Shown piece by piece: positions 46,148 to 56,866 of a stretch of DNA of 64,000 nucleotides. Positions within the stretch are counted from its first letter, which is position 1; every line of letters starts with the position of its first letter. The notes below the pieces were generated by a model, which ran no database searches, was not told where the DNA came from, and saw only the letters and a program-made list of their open reading frames with translations. The position numbers were made by a program, and so were the translations under genes. This stretch comes from Hippophae tibetana (lineage: Eukaryota; Streptophyta; Magnoliopsida; Rosales; Elaeagnaceae), in the NCBI GenBank assembly GCA_037013495.1, contig CM072812.1, forward strand, positions 62,466,938-62,530,937, in the 5' to 3' direction.

Positions 46148-46559
46148 TGGTTGAACATGTTAAATTTCCTATGTGATTCAAGTTATTGAAGTGTTGGTCC
46201 AGATACGTATATATTTCTTATAGTGACTATGATGAAATTAGCGGCTTCTAAGTAGACTACTTGGGGGAATTACTTTCGTGGGTAGTTTAAGTCCTAGCCT
46301 TGTAATTAGACCTTATTTTTTTATAGTGGATAATTAGATGATTCGGTGGATCAGTGTTTTTCCTCTTAGGTCATTAGTGTGGCCTAGGTTGTTTTCACCT
46401 AAAAATCTCATGTGCTAATCTTTATATTACTATATTACTTTATTTATATGCCATTGCATGTTTGGCCATTCTACAAAAATTTTAATTTGTCATACTTCTA
46501 TTGATTATCTATTTACTTGCCTTCTAGTTAATCTGATCCATAACTAAAAAAACTTATCA
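46148..46559 (+). mobile_element. 3' LTR end of element F
   Basis: Aligns with about 42835-43256 through CTATGTGATTCAAGTTATTG, GACTACTTGGGGG, TTAGGTCATTAGTGTGGCC and the terminal AACTTATCA. Target sequence TGTTC follows. Confidence 0.7.
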
Positions 46560-49139
46560 TGTTCAAATTATTCCTCACTCGATGCTCTTACCATAATTAC
46601 CCATTGTAGCTACATAACCGGTTCTTTGATGATGAACTGACACAACAATGTTAATACACAATTGATAATGCTGTTGGAAAAGCTATGGGAGAAAACATAG
46701 CAAGGCATACTAATGAGCTATAAAGATGATGGGTACTAATTTCCAACAAAAGAAAGCTAGAGGAAGGAGGGTAAGAGTCATTGAAATTGGCTACAGGAAC
46801 AAAATGGCCTTACACCTTACAGAATTGACTAAGCAAGTGTAACTCCTTATTACTAAGAAAATGTTAAATAAGGAGGCATGTAGAGTTTGTGGTACATTTG
46901 CGCATAGTGCTAATGTTTGTTCTATTACAGGTGATTCTAGTGCAAGCACTTTAGAGGAAGCCAATCTTATACAAGGGTACCATACTAACACATACAATCA
47001 ATCACCTTAGCTTCTTATGGAAACCAAACAAAAATCTAGCATATTCCCAAAATCAAATACAAGGGGCGAATGTAAACTAACCTTACCTACTAGATCAACC
47101 CATAACATTTGAAGATAACTTGAATGCCTTTATTTGAGTTAGTAGGGATAAGCAGATGGTAAATAATCAGAGGTCAGATTCCTTATAGGTTTTAGTAAAA
47201 AGTGTTAAGGTTCAAGTTGGGAAGCTAGTGGAACATATGTAGAAGTAGGAAAAAAAGCTTCCCTATCTAAGAGAATAAGTGAAGGATATCACAATCTTTC
47301 AAAGTGGTAAGATAGTTAACAAAATTTTATTTGAAATTTATAATGATTTACAATTTCATGCAGGTAATAAAGAAGGTAAAAATATAGTCTCCTAAGAAGG
47401 TGAAGAGACAAATGCCAATGAAGTAGAAGACAAACTAAAAGTATCTCTTATAATTAAAGAGGTAAAAGAGGACTTAGATGAGGAAACTAAGGGATGCCAT
47501 TAATTGTTAGATAGTGATGAACCAATATGAGTGCCTAGTACACCCTTAGATGTACCTAGAACCCTAATTAGGGAAGAGGTCACTCCATCTATGCTAGAGC
47601 TAAAAGAGTTGCCTAAGAACCTAAAATATATGTTTTTGGTAGATGGGGAGACATATGCAGCTATTATTTCCTCCATTGTGACCAAAAGCCTAGAAAAATA
47701 TCTTGTTAAGGTAATTGAGAAATTTAAGAAGGCAAGATGATGAAGTATCGGGGATATTAGAAGCATTAGTATACCTATATGTATGCATAGGATTAATCTA
47801 AATGATAATGCTAAACTGGTAAGAAAGGCCCAAAGGAGACTAAACCCAATTATGTAAGATGTGGTTATAAAGAAAATTCTAGAACTCTTAGAAGTATGAG
47901 TTATTTATCCAATAATTGACAGTTGGTGGGTTAGTTGAGTTAATCTAGTATCAAATAAATATAGAATAAGAGTGGTTAAAAATGATAAAAATGAATTAGT
48001 TACCACTAGTACAATCACATGATGGAGAATGTGTATAGATTTTAGAAAACTAAAGTTGTACACTAAAAAGAAGCACTTTCCTCTTCTATTCATTGATTAG
48101 ATGATAAAAAGATTAGCTGGGTATGAATTTTATTTTTTTCTAAATGGTCTTTCAAGTTATTATCAGGTACCCATTGCATCAGAGGTCTAGGAGAAGACCA
48201 CATTCACATATCCTTTTGGGACATTCAATTTTAAAAGGATGTCATTTAGCTTATGCAATGCCCCTACCACGTTTCAAAGATGTATGATGTCAATCTTCTT
48301 CGACATGGTGGAAAAATTCATTAAGGTATTTATGGATAGTTTTTTGTATTCAGAACCTAATTTGATGATTACGTATGTAAATTGAATTTAGTTATAGAAC
48401 ATTGCATTGAATGTAACCAGACACTTAGTTGCGAAAAAAGTCATTTTAAGGTCTAATATGGAGTATTCTAGGACATTTAATTTCTAACAACAAAATTGAG
48501 GTTAGTAAAGTAAAAATCAAATTGATTGATAGACTTCCATCCCTACATCTATTAAGGGGATTAGGAGCTTCTTAAGACAGGTAGGTTTCTATAGGCGATT
48601 TATTAAAGATTTTATAAAATAGTCATTTTTTATGCAACTTGTTGTCAAAAGTTGTCTATTTTGATTTTAATGATGATTTCCTTGTCATCTTTAATACTTT
48701 AAAAGATAAATTAATGTTTTCCCCTATTATTATGGCACCCAAGTGGTCTCTCCCTTTTGAAATAATGTGTGATGCTTTTGAATATGCTACATAAACTATG
48801 TTAAGTTAGAGAGTGGATAAGCATTTACATGTCATATATTACACTAGTAAAACACTCAATGATACCCAAATTAATTATTTCACTACTGAAAAAGAATTCT
48901 TGGTTGTTGTGTTTTCTTTAGATAAATTTAGGTCTTACTTAGTAAGTTATACATTTTGATTATGTTGCTTTGGGATATCTATTAAGTAAACCACTAAGCC
49001 AAGACTAATTAGGTGGGTCACCACTGAAAAAACTTCTTGGCTGTTTTGTTTTATTTAGATAAATTTAGGTCTTACTTAGTAGCTTCTAAAGTAATTGTGC
49101 ATTCTAATCATACTACTTTGAGATATTTGTTAAGTAAAC
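46560..49139 (+). pseudogene. gag second half and pol remnant of B2
   Basis: gag resumes with KLFLTRCSYHNYPL and DDELTQQC. Pol includes LELKELPKNLKYMFLVDGET (before RT), an RT stretch with MCIDFRKL-like and FMDSF-like positions (about 47900-48450), and the RNase H parts LPFEIMCDA and [18 protein letters not shown] (about 48740-49139). There is also a short internal repeat of the RNase H region near 49020. It is interrupted at 49140 by LTR H. Broken many times. Confidence 0.7.
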
Positions 49140-51012
49140 TGATAACTGTATGTTATACAGTTATTTTGTCCATTTTATTAATTATAATTGCTATGTTCTT
49201 AATATTTTTAGTTAATTTTAATGTATTAAATTAATATTTACTGTTAGGTTTTTAAGGAATATATTTTTAAAGAAAATTAAAGAATTTGAAGTGAAAAAAG
49301 ATTTAATTGCAAATAATAAAAGCTGAAAATATAATTTGAATTAAAAGTGGGCTTAATTGCAAATATCAAAAGTTTAAAAGTTAATTTGAATTAAATTGGA
49401 GAGCTAAAATGTAATTAAATAAAATTTGTTTTTCTACGCAGGAAAGGGAGGACCACATGCGCCATTATCAACGTACATCACACACCATCAGATCAGACAA
49501 TTAACGGTGAGGATCAGGCGAGTGTGATATAGGAGTGACATAGGAAATTGGATGCGTTTCTCGGATGGCACGTTGCTCGGTGTGCAGAGTGGGGTCCACC
49601 TATCTGCGCAGGCCAGCGTGCAGGATGGGACCCACGTGTCTGTGATAAGCGAAAACCGGCATCGCCGATTCTTGCCAATACTTTGGTTTTAATATTTATA
49701 AAACTCTCGCAAGTGCACGAATCATTTCGAAGAAAATGATAAGTATACTCCCAAGGTCGATCTAAGGAAGGAATGTGTGTGGTTTTTAATTTATTATTCA
49801 AACTTCTAAAAACGAAATTAAATCCTAAACATCTTGTCACGATATTTTGGGGTTTTTTTGTTTTTAATCTACTTACATAAAAATAAACATATATTCAATA
49901 AACATTTATGCACATTTTATCTTTTATAATACTGGAGTATTTATGGATATAATAACTAAGTTAATTATGTTTGCTCATATTATCTAGGTTATTAAAGATA
50001 TGAATTGATATTTATTGATTCTCCCTTTTTTGTATGAATACCACCTTTGGTGGGGTTAGATATTCTTTGTTAACTAAACAAATCAATTAACACCTATGGG
50101 TGGGGTTGATAACTAATTTGCTTAATTAAATTAATTCCTTTTTCTAAGAGATTGAAAATGAACCATTTAAATGTCACCTTTGGTGGGGTTAGACAGTTTA
50201 AACTTTATTCAAGGTGTCCAAATTAAACCTAAGAATTTAGTTATCCGAGTACTAACTTTCAAGTTTTAAAACCACTACTGAAAACATGTCGTCAATACAT
50301 TTTCAGATAATAATTCTTATAAAAACTTTTGAAATAGAGCTTCACTCTAACTACCGGGCGATTGTACCATCAAATAAAAGAGCACTACTCTAAATCAGAC
50401 CGGATAACTAAACCTTAAAATCTAATTTTCAGGTTTAAGTTTGTAATGAAAAATAATATATTTCTCTCTAACATTCTTAATATAAAATCTTGAATAAAAA
50501 CAAAATCAATTCATTTTAGAGATTTTCACCTATTTAATATTTCGCAAGCATAACAACGTTATTATTACGTCATGTTTATAAATAGCCAGCACAGTTAAAT
50601 TTAATCACAGACAAATTAAATATAACATGTAAGAATAAAGCATAAAAAATAACTGTAAAGAAAATAAAATCCTTACAGAACTTCGACGCTATTCCCGTTG
50701 CTGGAAAACCTCCAAGCGGAATTTGCACTCCCATTTATTGAATCAAAAAGCTAAAATATTACAAAAACATAACTAGTTCTTCCCAAAAAGGGAAGAACTC
50801 TAAAACTAAGAGAAATTAACTAAAAACTAAGAAAAACTAAAAAAAACTAAAAATCTAAGAAAAGAGAGAAAGAAAGAAGAGAGAAGTGTGTTTTGAAGGT
50901 GTTGAAGGTGTGATTTGAAGTGAAGGGAAATGGGGTATTTATAGGTGAGGATGGAGAGAAAAAATAATTAAAAAAATGTAAAAAAAAATGTAAAAACGCG
51001 TAATGGAATTGC

Positions 51013-51043
51013 TGAGGTCATTGATGATGTCAACATGACGTCA
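51013..51043 (-). promoter_or_regulatory. Triple TGAC-TCA site in solo LTR C
   Basis: TGAGGTCA, TGATGTCA and TGACGTCA (plus-strand reading) start at 51013, 51025 and 51036; spacing 12 and 11, as in the other Athila LTRs. Confidence 0.55.
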
Positions 51044-51044
51044 T

Positions 51045-51234
51045 GGGGCGGATGAATAGTACCAGCGTGCGCAGCTTGGGGCGGATGAACAGTACCAGCG
51101 CGTGCAGCTTTGCACGGATGAACAGTTCCAGCGCGCGCAGCTTTGCGCGGATGAACAGTACCAGCACGTAGCTTGGGGCGGATGAACAGTACCAGCGCGC
51201 GTAGCTTGGGGCGGATGAAAAGTACTAGCGCGCG
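51045..51234 (-). repeat. 33 bp GC-rich tandem repeat in solo LTR C
   Basis: Six units of the pattern GGGGCGGATGAACAGTACCA followed by GCGCGCGTAGCTT, 33 bp each except one of 31 bp. The region is CpG-rich in otherwise AT-rich DNA. LTRs A and D have different GC-rich sequence at this place. Confidence 0.85.
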
Positions 51235-51610
51235 ATTTTCTTCTTTTTGATATTTTTTACCTTTTTGACTCATTTTGTCCAATTTTTCCATATTTGTTGA
51301 CCTTTCCCCATTTATATATTAATATATTTGTGATGTATTGCTTCCAGTATTCCTCTTTGAGTCTTTAAGTTGCATTTTTAAGCCGAAATACCTGAAAAAA
51401 CAATAAAAATACCCGTGATTCTGAAAAAGACAAATTTATATAAATATATGATAAAACATATAAATATATATATTTTTAATCAATTAATGTGCATAAAATC
51501 ATGGTTATTTTAGTGCTTTTTGAGCACTCATCAGTCTGCACAAGCAATTTTCCCGTGCGGCGTGGTCCATCTAACCTATGTGCGCCCTACCATTCCATTG
51601 AATACCAAGA

Positions 51611-51660
51611 TGCCACGTGTCTCGTTATTTTTCCAACAAATTAGATGCCGACACGTGGCA
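51611..51660 (+). promoter_or_regulatory. Inverted G-box pair in LTR H
   Basis: GCCACGTGTC and its exact reverse complement GACACGTGGC lie about 30 bases apart, upstream of the TATA box near 51821. LTR J carries related palindromes in the matching position. Confidence 0.55.
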
Positions 51661-52698
51661 TGAGTTTTGTAAAATAAAAATGCAGAAACATGCACGTTGT
51701 CCAGCTGGTTTTGTGTCTCCCACGAATGTTTAAATATTATTTTCAATGTAATATTCTGTCCCCCACTTTTACATGTGTGTTGTAAAAAAATTTGTGATGT
51801 ATTTTTTTAGAGAGTTGGTGCTATAAATAGGTGATTATTGCGATAAAATTAGGAGGGGTTGGACAGAGGATTGTGGAACATGCAAAAGCCATTTTTGGCT
51901 TTCTGTTATGTTTCTGCGTAGGAGAAATTAGAGAACAGAAACACTTTTAATTTTCTTTTTGTTTTTCTTCATCTAATATTCCTTAAATGTTTTAATATTT
52001 TCGTTTTGTAATTTTAATTTTTGTTATGAACTAAATTATTTTTTCTAGGCTTGTAATGTAACTTTTATTATGAAGCTTGGATTTAATTATTTTGGAATGA
52101 TTTATGAAATTTTTTTAAGTTGTTTATTCTATTGGTGCTTAATGCTTTTGATTATTGGAAAATTTATCAATTGATCTGTGGCATTGAAATAAACTTGGAA
52201 AATTCATTTTTGTGTGTATTAGTCGTGTTTAGGATAACATGTATAATAAAAGTAGCGGAACTTACCTTTATTGTATGTGTAGCTATTTGAGAACTTTGAA
52301 CTTAATGAATCTTGGTGAATTTAATTCTCATAGGAATATAGTGAATTATTTTAGCGAGATGTGTCTATATGGAGCTCGGAAGAGATATATGGATAAAATT
52401 AGTAGTTCTCTATTGACAAATTAAATTTAAGAATATAAATCAAGAGAAAATAATATGATTCGAAGGGATTAATTTGGTGAAACTACAATCCTAGAATTTT
52501 CTTATTTATTGTTATAAAAAATCAGTTTTATTAAAACTCTATGAACTTCCGATTGTTTGGATAAAATTAGAGTGAAACAATTTTAGTACTTAATGAACAC
52601 TAGTAACAAATCTCCGTGGGAACGATATTTTACTTATCATTTTATTACTTGTGATTGTGTATACTTGCACGCATTCGTGTTCTATTAAAGAGACAAAA

Positions 52699-52931
52699 TA
52701 AACCAAATACTAAACCAAGACTAATCAAGTGGGTTTTAATCTTGTAAGAATTTGACCTAGAGATCGTAGATAAGAAAGGTAATGAAAATTTTAGTAGTTG
52801 ATCATCTATCTAGGTTAACTTTGGAATTCAATTCTCTTGAAGTTGAGAATAAAGAAGACATTTTTGAAACCTTTTCTGTTGAACAACTATTTTCAGTAGG
52901 TCCAAACCCATGGATTTGGGATGACCCTTAT
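52699..52931 (+). pseudogene. Short pol end of B2 after LTR H
   Basis: It resumes at the second TAAAC with the RNase H/integrase connector (ADHLSRL-like, then VETFSVEQLFSVGPNPW). It stops at CTTAT where the LTR of element M begins. Confidence 0.65.
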
Positions 52932-54948
52932 TGATGAACGAAAACCGGCATCGCCGATTCCCGCAAATACTTTGGTTTTAATATTTATAAAACTCTCGCA
53001 AGTGCACGAATCATTTCGAAGAAAATGATAAGTATACTCCCAAGGTCGATCTAAGGAAGGAATGTATGTGGTTTTTAATTTATTATTCAAACTTTTAAAA
53101 ACGAAATTAAATCCTAAACATCCTGTCACGATAGTTTGGTTTTTGTGTTCCTAATCTAATGATATAAAATAAACATATATATACAGATTAATTAAATATA
53201 ATCTAATAACATAAAAATAAACATAGATACAAATTCAATAAATAATTATCTAAAAATAAACATATATATGGATTCAATAAATGTTCATGCAAATTTTTAT
53301 CATTTATATTAGCGGAGTATTTATGGATATAATAACTAAATTAATTATGCTTGCTCATATTAACTAGGTTATTAAAGATATAAATTGATATTTTATTGAT
53401 TCTCTCTTTTTTATATAAATACCACCTTTGGTGGGGTTAGATATTCTTTGTTAACTAAACAAATCAATTAACACCTATGGGTGGGGTTGATAACTAATAT
53501 GCTTAATTAAATTAATTCCTTTTTCTAAGAGATTGAAAATGAACCATTTAAATGCCACCTTTGGTGGGGTTAGACAATTTAAACATTATTCAAGGTGACC
53601 AAATTAAACATAAGAATTTAATTATCCGAGTACTAACTTTCAAGTTTTAAAACCACTATTGAAAACATGTTGTCAATATATTTTCACATAATAATTCTTA
53701 TAAAAACTTTCGAAATAGAGTTTCACTCTAACTACCGGGCGATTGTACCAACAAATAAAAGAGCACTACTCTAAATTAGACCGGATAACTAAACCTTAAA
53801 ATCTAATTTTCAGGTTTAAGTTTGTAATGAAAAATAATATATTTCTCTCTAACATTCTTAATATAAAATCTTGAATAAAAACAAAATCAATTCATTTTAA
53901 AGATTTTTACCTATTTAATATTTCGCAAGCATAACAACGTCGTTATTACATTATTTTTACTAAACAGCTAGCATAGTTAAATTTAACCACAGACAAGTTG
54001 AATATAACATGTAAGAATAAAGCATAAAAATAACTGTAAAGAAAATAAAATCCTTACAGAACTTCGACGCTATTCCCGTTGCTAGAAAACCTCCGAGCGG
54101 AATTTGCACTTCCATATATTGAATCAAAAATCTAAATTATTACAAAAACATTACAAGTTCCTCTCAAAAAGAGAAGAACTCTAAACCTAAGAGAATTGAA
54201 CTAAAAACTAAGAGAAAAACTAAGAAAAGCTTAGAAACTAAGAAAGAAACTAAGAGAAACTAAAAACTAAGAAATGAGAGAAAGAAAGAAGAGAGAAGTG
54301 AGTTTTGAAGGTGTTATTTGAAGTGAAGGGAAGGGGGGTATTTATAGGTGAGGATGGAGAGAAAAAATGAGTAAAAAAAATGTTAAAAAAATATTAAAAA
54401 ATGTAAAAACGCGTATTGGAATTGCTGATGTCATCAATGACGTCAGCATGACGTCACAGGGGCGGCTGCACGTGAAAAATGGGGCGAAAACGCGTTGGGC
54501 GCGCGGAGGGGGGCTGCTGGGGTGCTGCGCGCAGCTCGGCGCGCGTGAACAGTGCCAGCGCGCGCGGGCGCGCGCGGAATGGGGCGCTGGGGCGCGCGCG
54601 GCTGGGCGCTGGGGCGCTGGGCTGCGCGCACGGCTGTGCTGCGGCGCGCAATTTCCGTCTTTTTGACATTTTTGACCTTTTCGACCCATTTCGTCCGATT
54701 TTTCCATGTTTGTTGACCTTTTCTCACTTATTTGTTGATATATTTGTGATGTATTGCTTCAAATATTCCTCTTTGAGTCTTTACATTGCGTTTTTAAGCC
54801 AAAATACCTGAAAAACAATAAAAATACCCGTGATTCTGAAAAAGACAAATTTATATAAATATATGATAAAACATATAAATATATGTATTTTTAATCAATT
54901 AAGGTACATAAAATCATGGTTATTTTAGTGTTTTTTGAGCACTCATCA
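52932..54948 (-). mobile_element. 3' LTR (D) of element M
   Basis: 2017 bp, TGATGAACG...CTCATCA on the plus strand. TATA box 54339-54347 (minus), triple TGAC-TCA site 54426-54456, and a very GC-rich stretch about 54457-54660. It closely follows solo LTR C elsewhere. Confidence 0.88.
54426..54456 (-). promoter_or_regulatory. Triple TGAC-TCA site in LTR D
   Basis: TGATGTCA at 54426, TGACGTCA at 54438 and TGACGTCA at 54449, spacing 12 and 11. Confidence 0.55.
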
Positions 54949-54960
54949 CAACCCCCAACC
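54949..54960 (-). other. Polypurine tract of element M
   Basis: GGTTGGGGGTTG on the minus strand, directly before the 3' LTR. Confidence 0.75.
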
Positions 54961-56800
54961 AGCTTCTTGCTAGTCTCTTAGCAGGAGAAGCGATAAAAGC
55001 TAAAAATTACACTATCCTAAATCACTTTCGTGGATTGAAACGGTTGCATTTAGCCTATGCAACAAGCCGTTAAACCCCTAGGTTGCCCTAGTGGACGAGT
55101 TTGAGTCTCGTGAGGGTTTTCAGTAATGATACCCACAAACATTGAACTAAATGTAAACATAAAAACAATCAAATCAAAAATTAAAATTACAACACAATCA
55201 AAAATTAATTTAAGAATAAAAGAACACAACATATCACAAAAATATCTCATACTTTTTAATCTCCTTTAAGATCATAATTAAAATCTCAAGCATAAGTTAT
55301 TTTAATCTCTTTAAACAATCATGATTTTATTATAATAATTAGTCGAAAATCATTTTCATATTTCATTTCAAAAATGTATCAATTTAATTTTACCCAATTT
55401 CAGTGTCATGAATCAGTATTCGCTTCGACTCTATTCCTCACAAGTCAATACTCTCAAAGCACTGAATCCTATGGGTTCAAACACTCATACTAATTTATAT
55501 GCGAAAGAGTTGATGTATAGAAATGAACTAATATGTTCGCATATGTATAAAGAATAAAGGCTCAAAGTGTTATTTTAACATTGATCTCATGAAAGGAATC
55601 GAATGTATAAATTATAAAGATATCATATACAAAAATTATTTTCATGCATAAATCAAACTCATTAAGAAAGAATTTCAAGATATATGCTTTTACAAATGAA
55701 GAAATTGCAATGACTTTTTAGGGAATTACTTCCTATATCTTTCTTTTGTAATTAGCCTTTACTCACAACTTTGTAGGCAATGTGGGTTATAGTATGTAGA
55801 TGATACTATTTTTTTATCTCTCTATATTATTTTTTTTTTCTGTAGATATTTTTCAATATATGTATTTTTTTAGAGAGTCAACCCATGTACAGATTGTACA
55901 TTTTTTTTTTGGATTTTGGTGAGTGGTTAATTTTGTGTCTTTTCTGTTTGATCTTGGTTTAGGTAACCCCAGATATGTCTTTTTGTTTTTGTAGCAGTCA
56001 TGCATGAATGAGATATAAGCATATACTATCAATTTCTACTCAAATCGTTTAATCTAAACAAAAAATAATAATAAAAAATATATGATACTCTATTAAGATG
56101 AAAAAAATTCACACATTCAATGCTAATACCTATAGAGATCATCTAAACTTTTTGAATAAATAAGAAATGTGTTTGGAGTAGAAAAAATATATATTTCACT
56201 CTGAATAAAAGAAATTAGGCTCAAATTATATCTCACAAGGGTAGTCTCCACTAAAAAAAATTCATAAACACCGATTTTGGGTTTAATATAATTTCCACAT
56301 TTTATCAAGAAATACTAGTTATGACAAAAACTAACTAATTATCAAAAATAATTACAAAATATTTCATGATATGTTTTCAAAAATTAATCTAACAGTACCA
56401 AAGACTTAACTATTTACTTAAATTTGATTTAAAGAAATGATACATTTTTGTGATAATTTTTTTTTTATTTTTTTTTATTTTTTTTATATATAGCATGGTA
56501 ACTTTTCACCACCCCCAACCTAGAACTTACATTGTCCTCAATGTAACAACTGAAAATTAAAGATAAAGAGAAAAAAGGAGAAAGATTACCTATTTCTTGA
56601 GAATGTGTAAGTAGTAATGAAGAAATGCAGGTGCATCCATCATATTCATCATTAAAGTGTATACAGACAGATCGCTGTGAACTTCTAACATCTCAACAAA
56701 TATTTTAGTTTTAACAATTTTAAAAAAAATTATTCACATACAAGTAAACTAAAATAAACAATAAAATTAAGTAAATAAAACGAATAACAAAAAATTACTT
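54961..56800 (-). other. Conserved 3' non-coding block of element M
   Basis: Inverted counterpart of 23766-25726 in element A with high similarity. Only short frames are present. A peptide-like stretch (ENPHETQTRPLGQPRGL near 55070-55130) is also visible in A and B but without a shared long frame. Confidence 0.6.
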
Positions 56801-56805
56801 AACAT

Positions 56806-56854
56806 GATGGGTTGCCTCCCATCCAGCGCTTAGTTTAACGTCTTAGCAAGACGT
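56806..56854 (-). other. Paired-hairpin motif after pol of M
   Basis: Minus-strand order: ACGTCTT-GCT-AAGACGT (56854-56838) then GATGGG-AGGCAA-CCCATC (56823-56806), beginning about 13 bases after the end of pol. Confidence 0.7.
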
Positions 56855-56866
56855 ATCTTTTTGGTG

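Larger units (their letters stand above)
36546..46559 (+). mobile_element. Ty1/copia element F (SIRE-like gag), broken, inserted in B2 gag
   Basis: It is flanked by GGTTC at 36541-36545 and TGTTC at 46560-46564, a 5 bp target duplication with one difference, and starts TG, ends CA. Parts: 5' LTR in two pieces (36546 to about 37551 and about 42771-43256, split by element E), primer site 43259, gag (43309 to about 45000), unassigned DNA and the 3' LTR end (about 46148-46559). No RT or integrase was recognised. Broken many times. Confidence 0.65.
49643..51533 (-). mobile_element. Athila solo LTR (C) inside LTR H
   Basis: 1891 bp, minus orientation, TGATAAG...CTCATCA on the plus strand, flanked on both sides by the perfect 5 bp duplication GTCTG (49638-49642 and 51534-51538). 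It is similar to LTR D of element M along its full length except the GC-rich part. TATA box at 50936-50944 (minus). Confidence 0.88.
49140..52698 (+). mobile_element. Gypsy-type solo LTR (H) inside B2 pol
   Basis: The 5 bp target TAAAC stands at 49135-49139 and again at 52699-52703. The LTR starts TGATAACTGTATG and ends AAGAGACAAAA (ACA in the copy at position 225). Its own length is about 1.66 kb; the rest is the nested solo LTR C. A TATA box (CTATAAATA) lies near 51821. No internal region remains, so it arose by LTR-LTR recombination. Confidence 0.8.
34966..52931 (+). mobile_element. Athila-lineage element B2, broken and multiply interrupted
   Basis: Own sequence: primer site 34972 and leader, first half of gag (about 36010-36545), second half (46560 to about 47330), protease/RT/RNase H remnant (about 47340-49139) and a short pol end (52699-52931). 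It is interrupted by copia element F (36546-46559) and solo LTR H (49140-52698), both with target duplications, and stops where element M begins. Many breaks; together with B it is among the older insertions. Confidence 0.75.

Noticed and set aside
54342-54811. Several frames of 70-120 codons in LTR D
   Set aside because: Same cause as above: GC-rich LTR promoter sequence, no family match.
55050-55250. Conserved peptide ENPHETQTRPLGQPRGL as a small protein gene
   Set aside because: The wording recurs in A and B, but the frame around it is short and differs between copies; better explained by conserved non-coding DNA.
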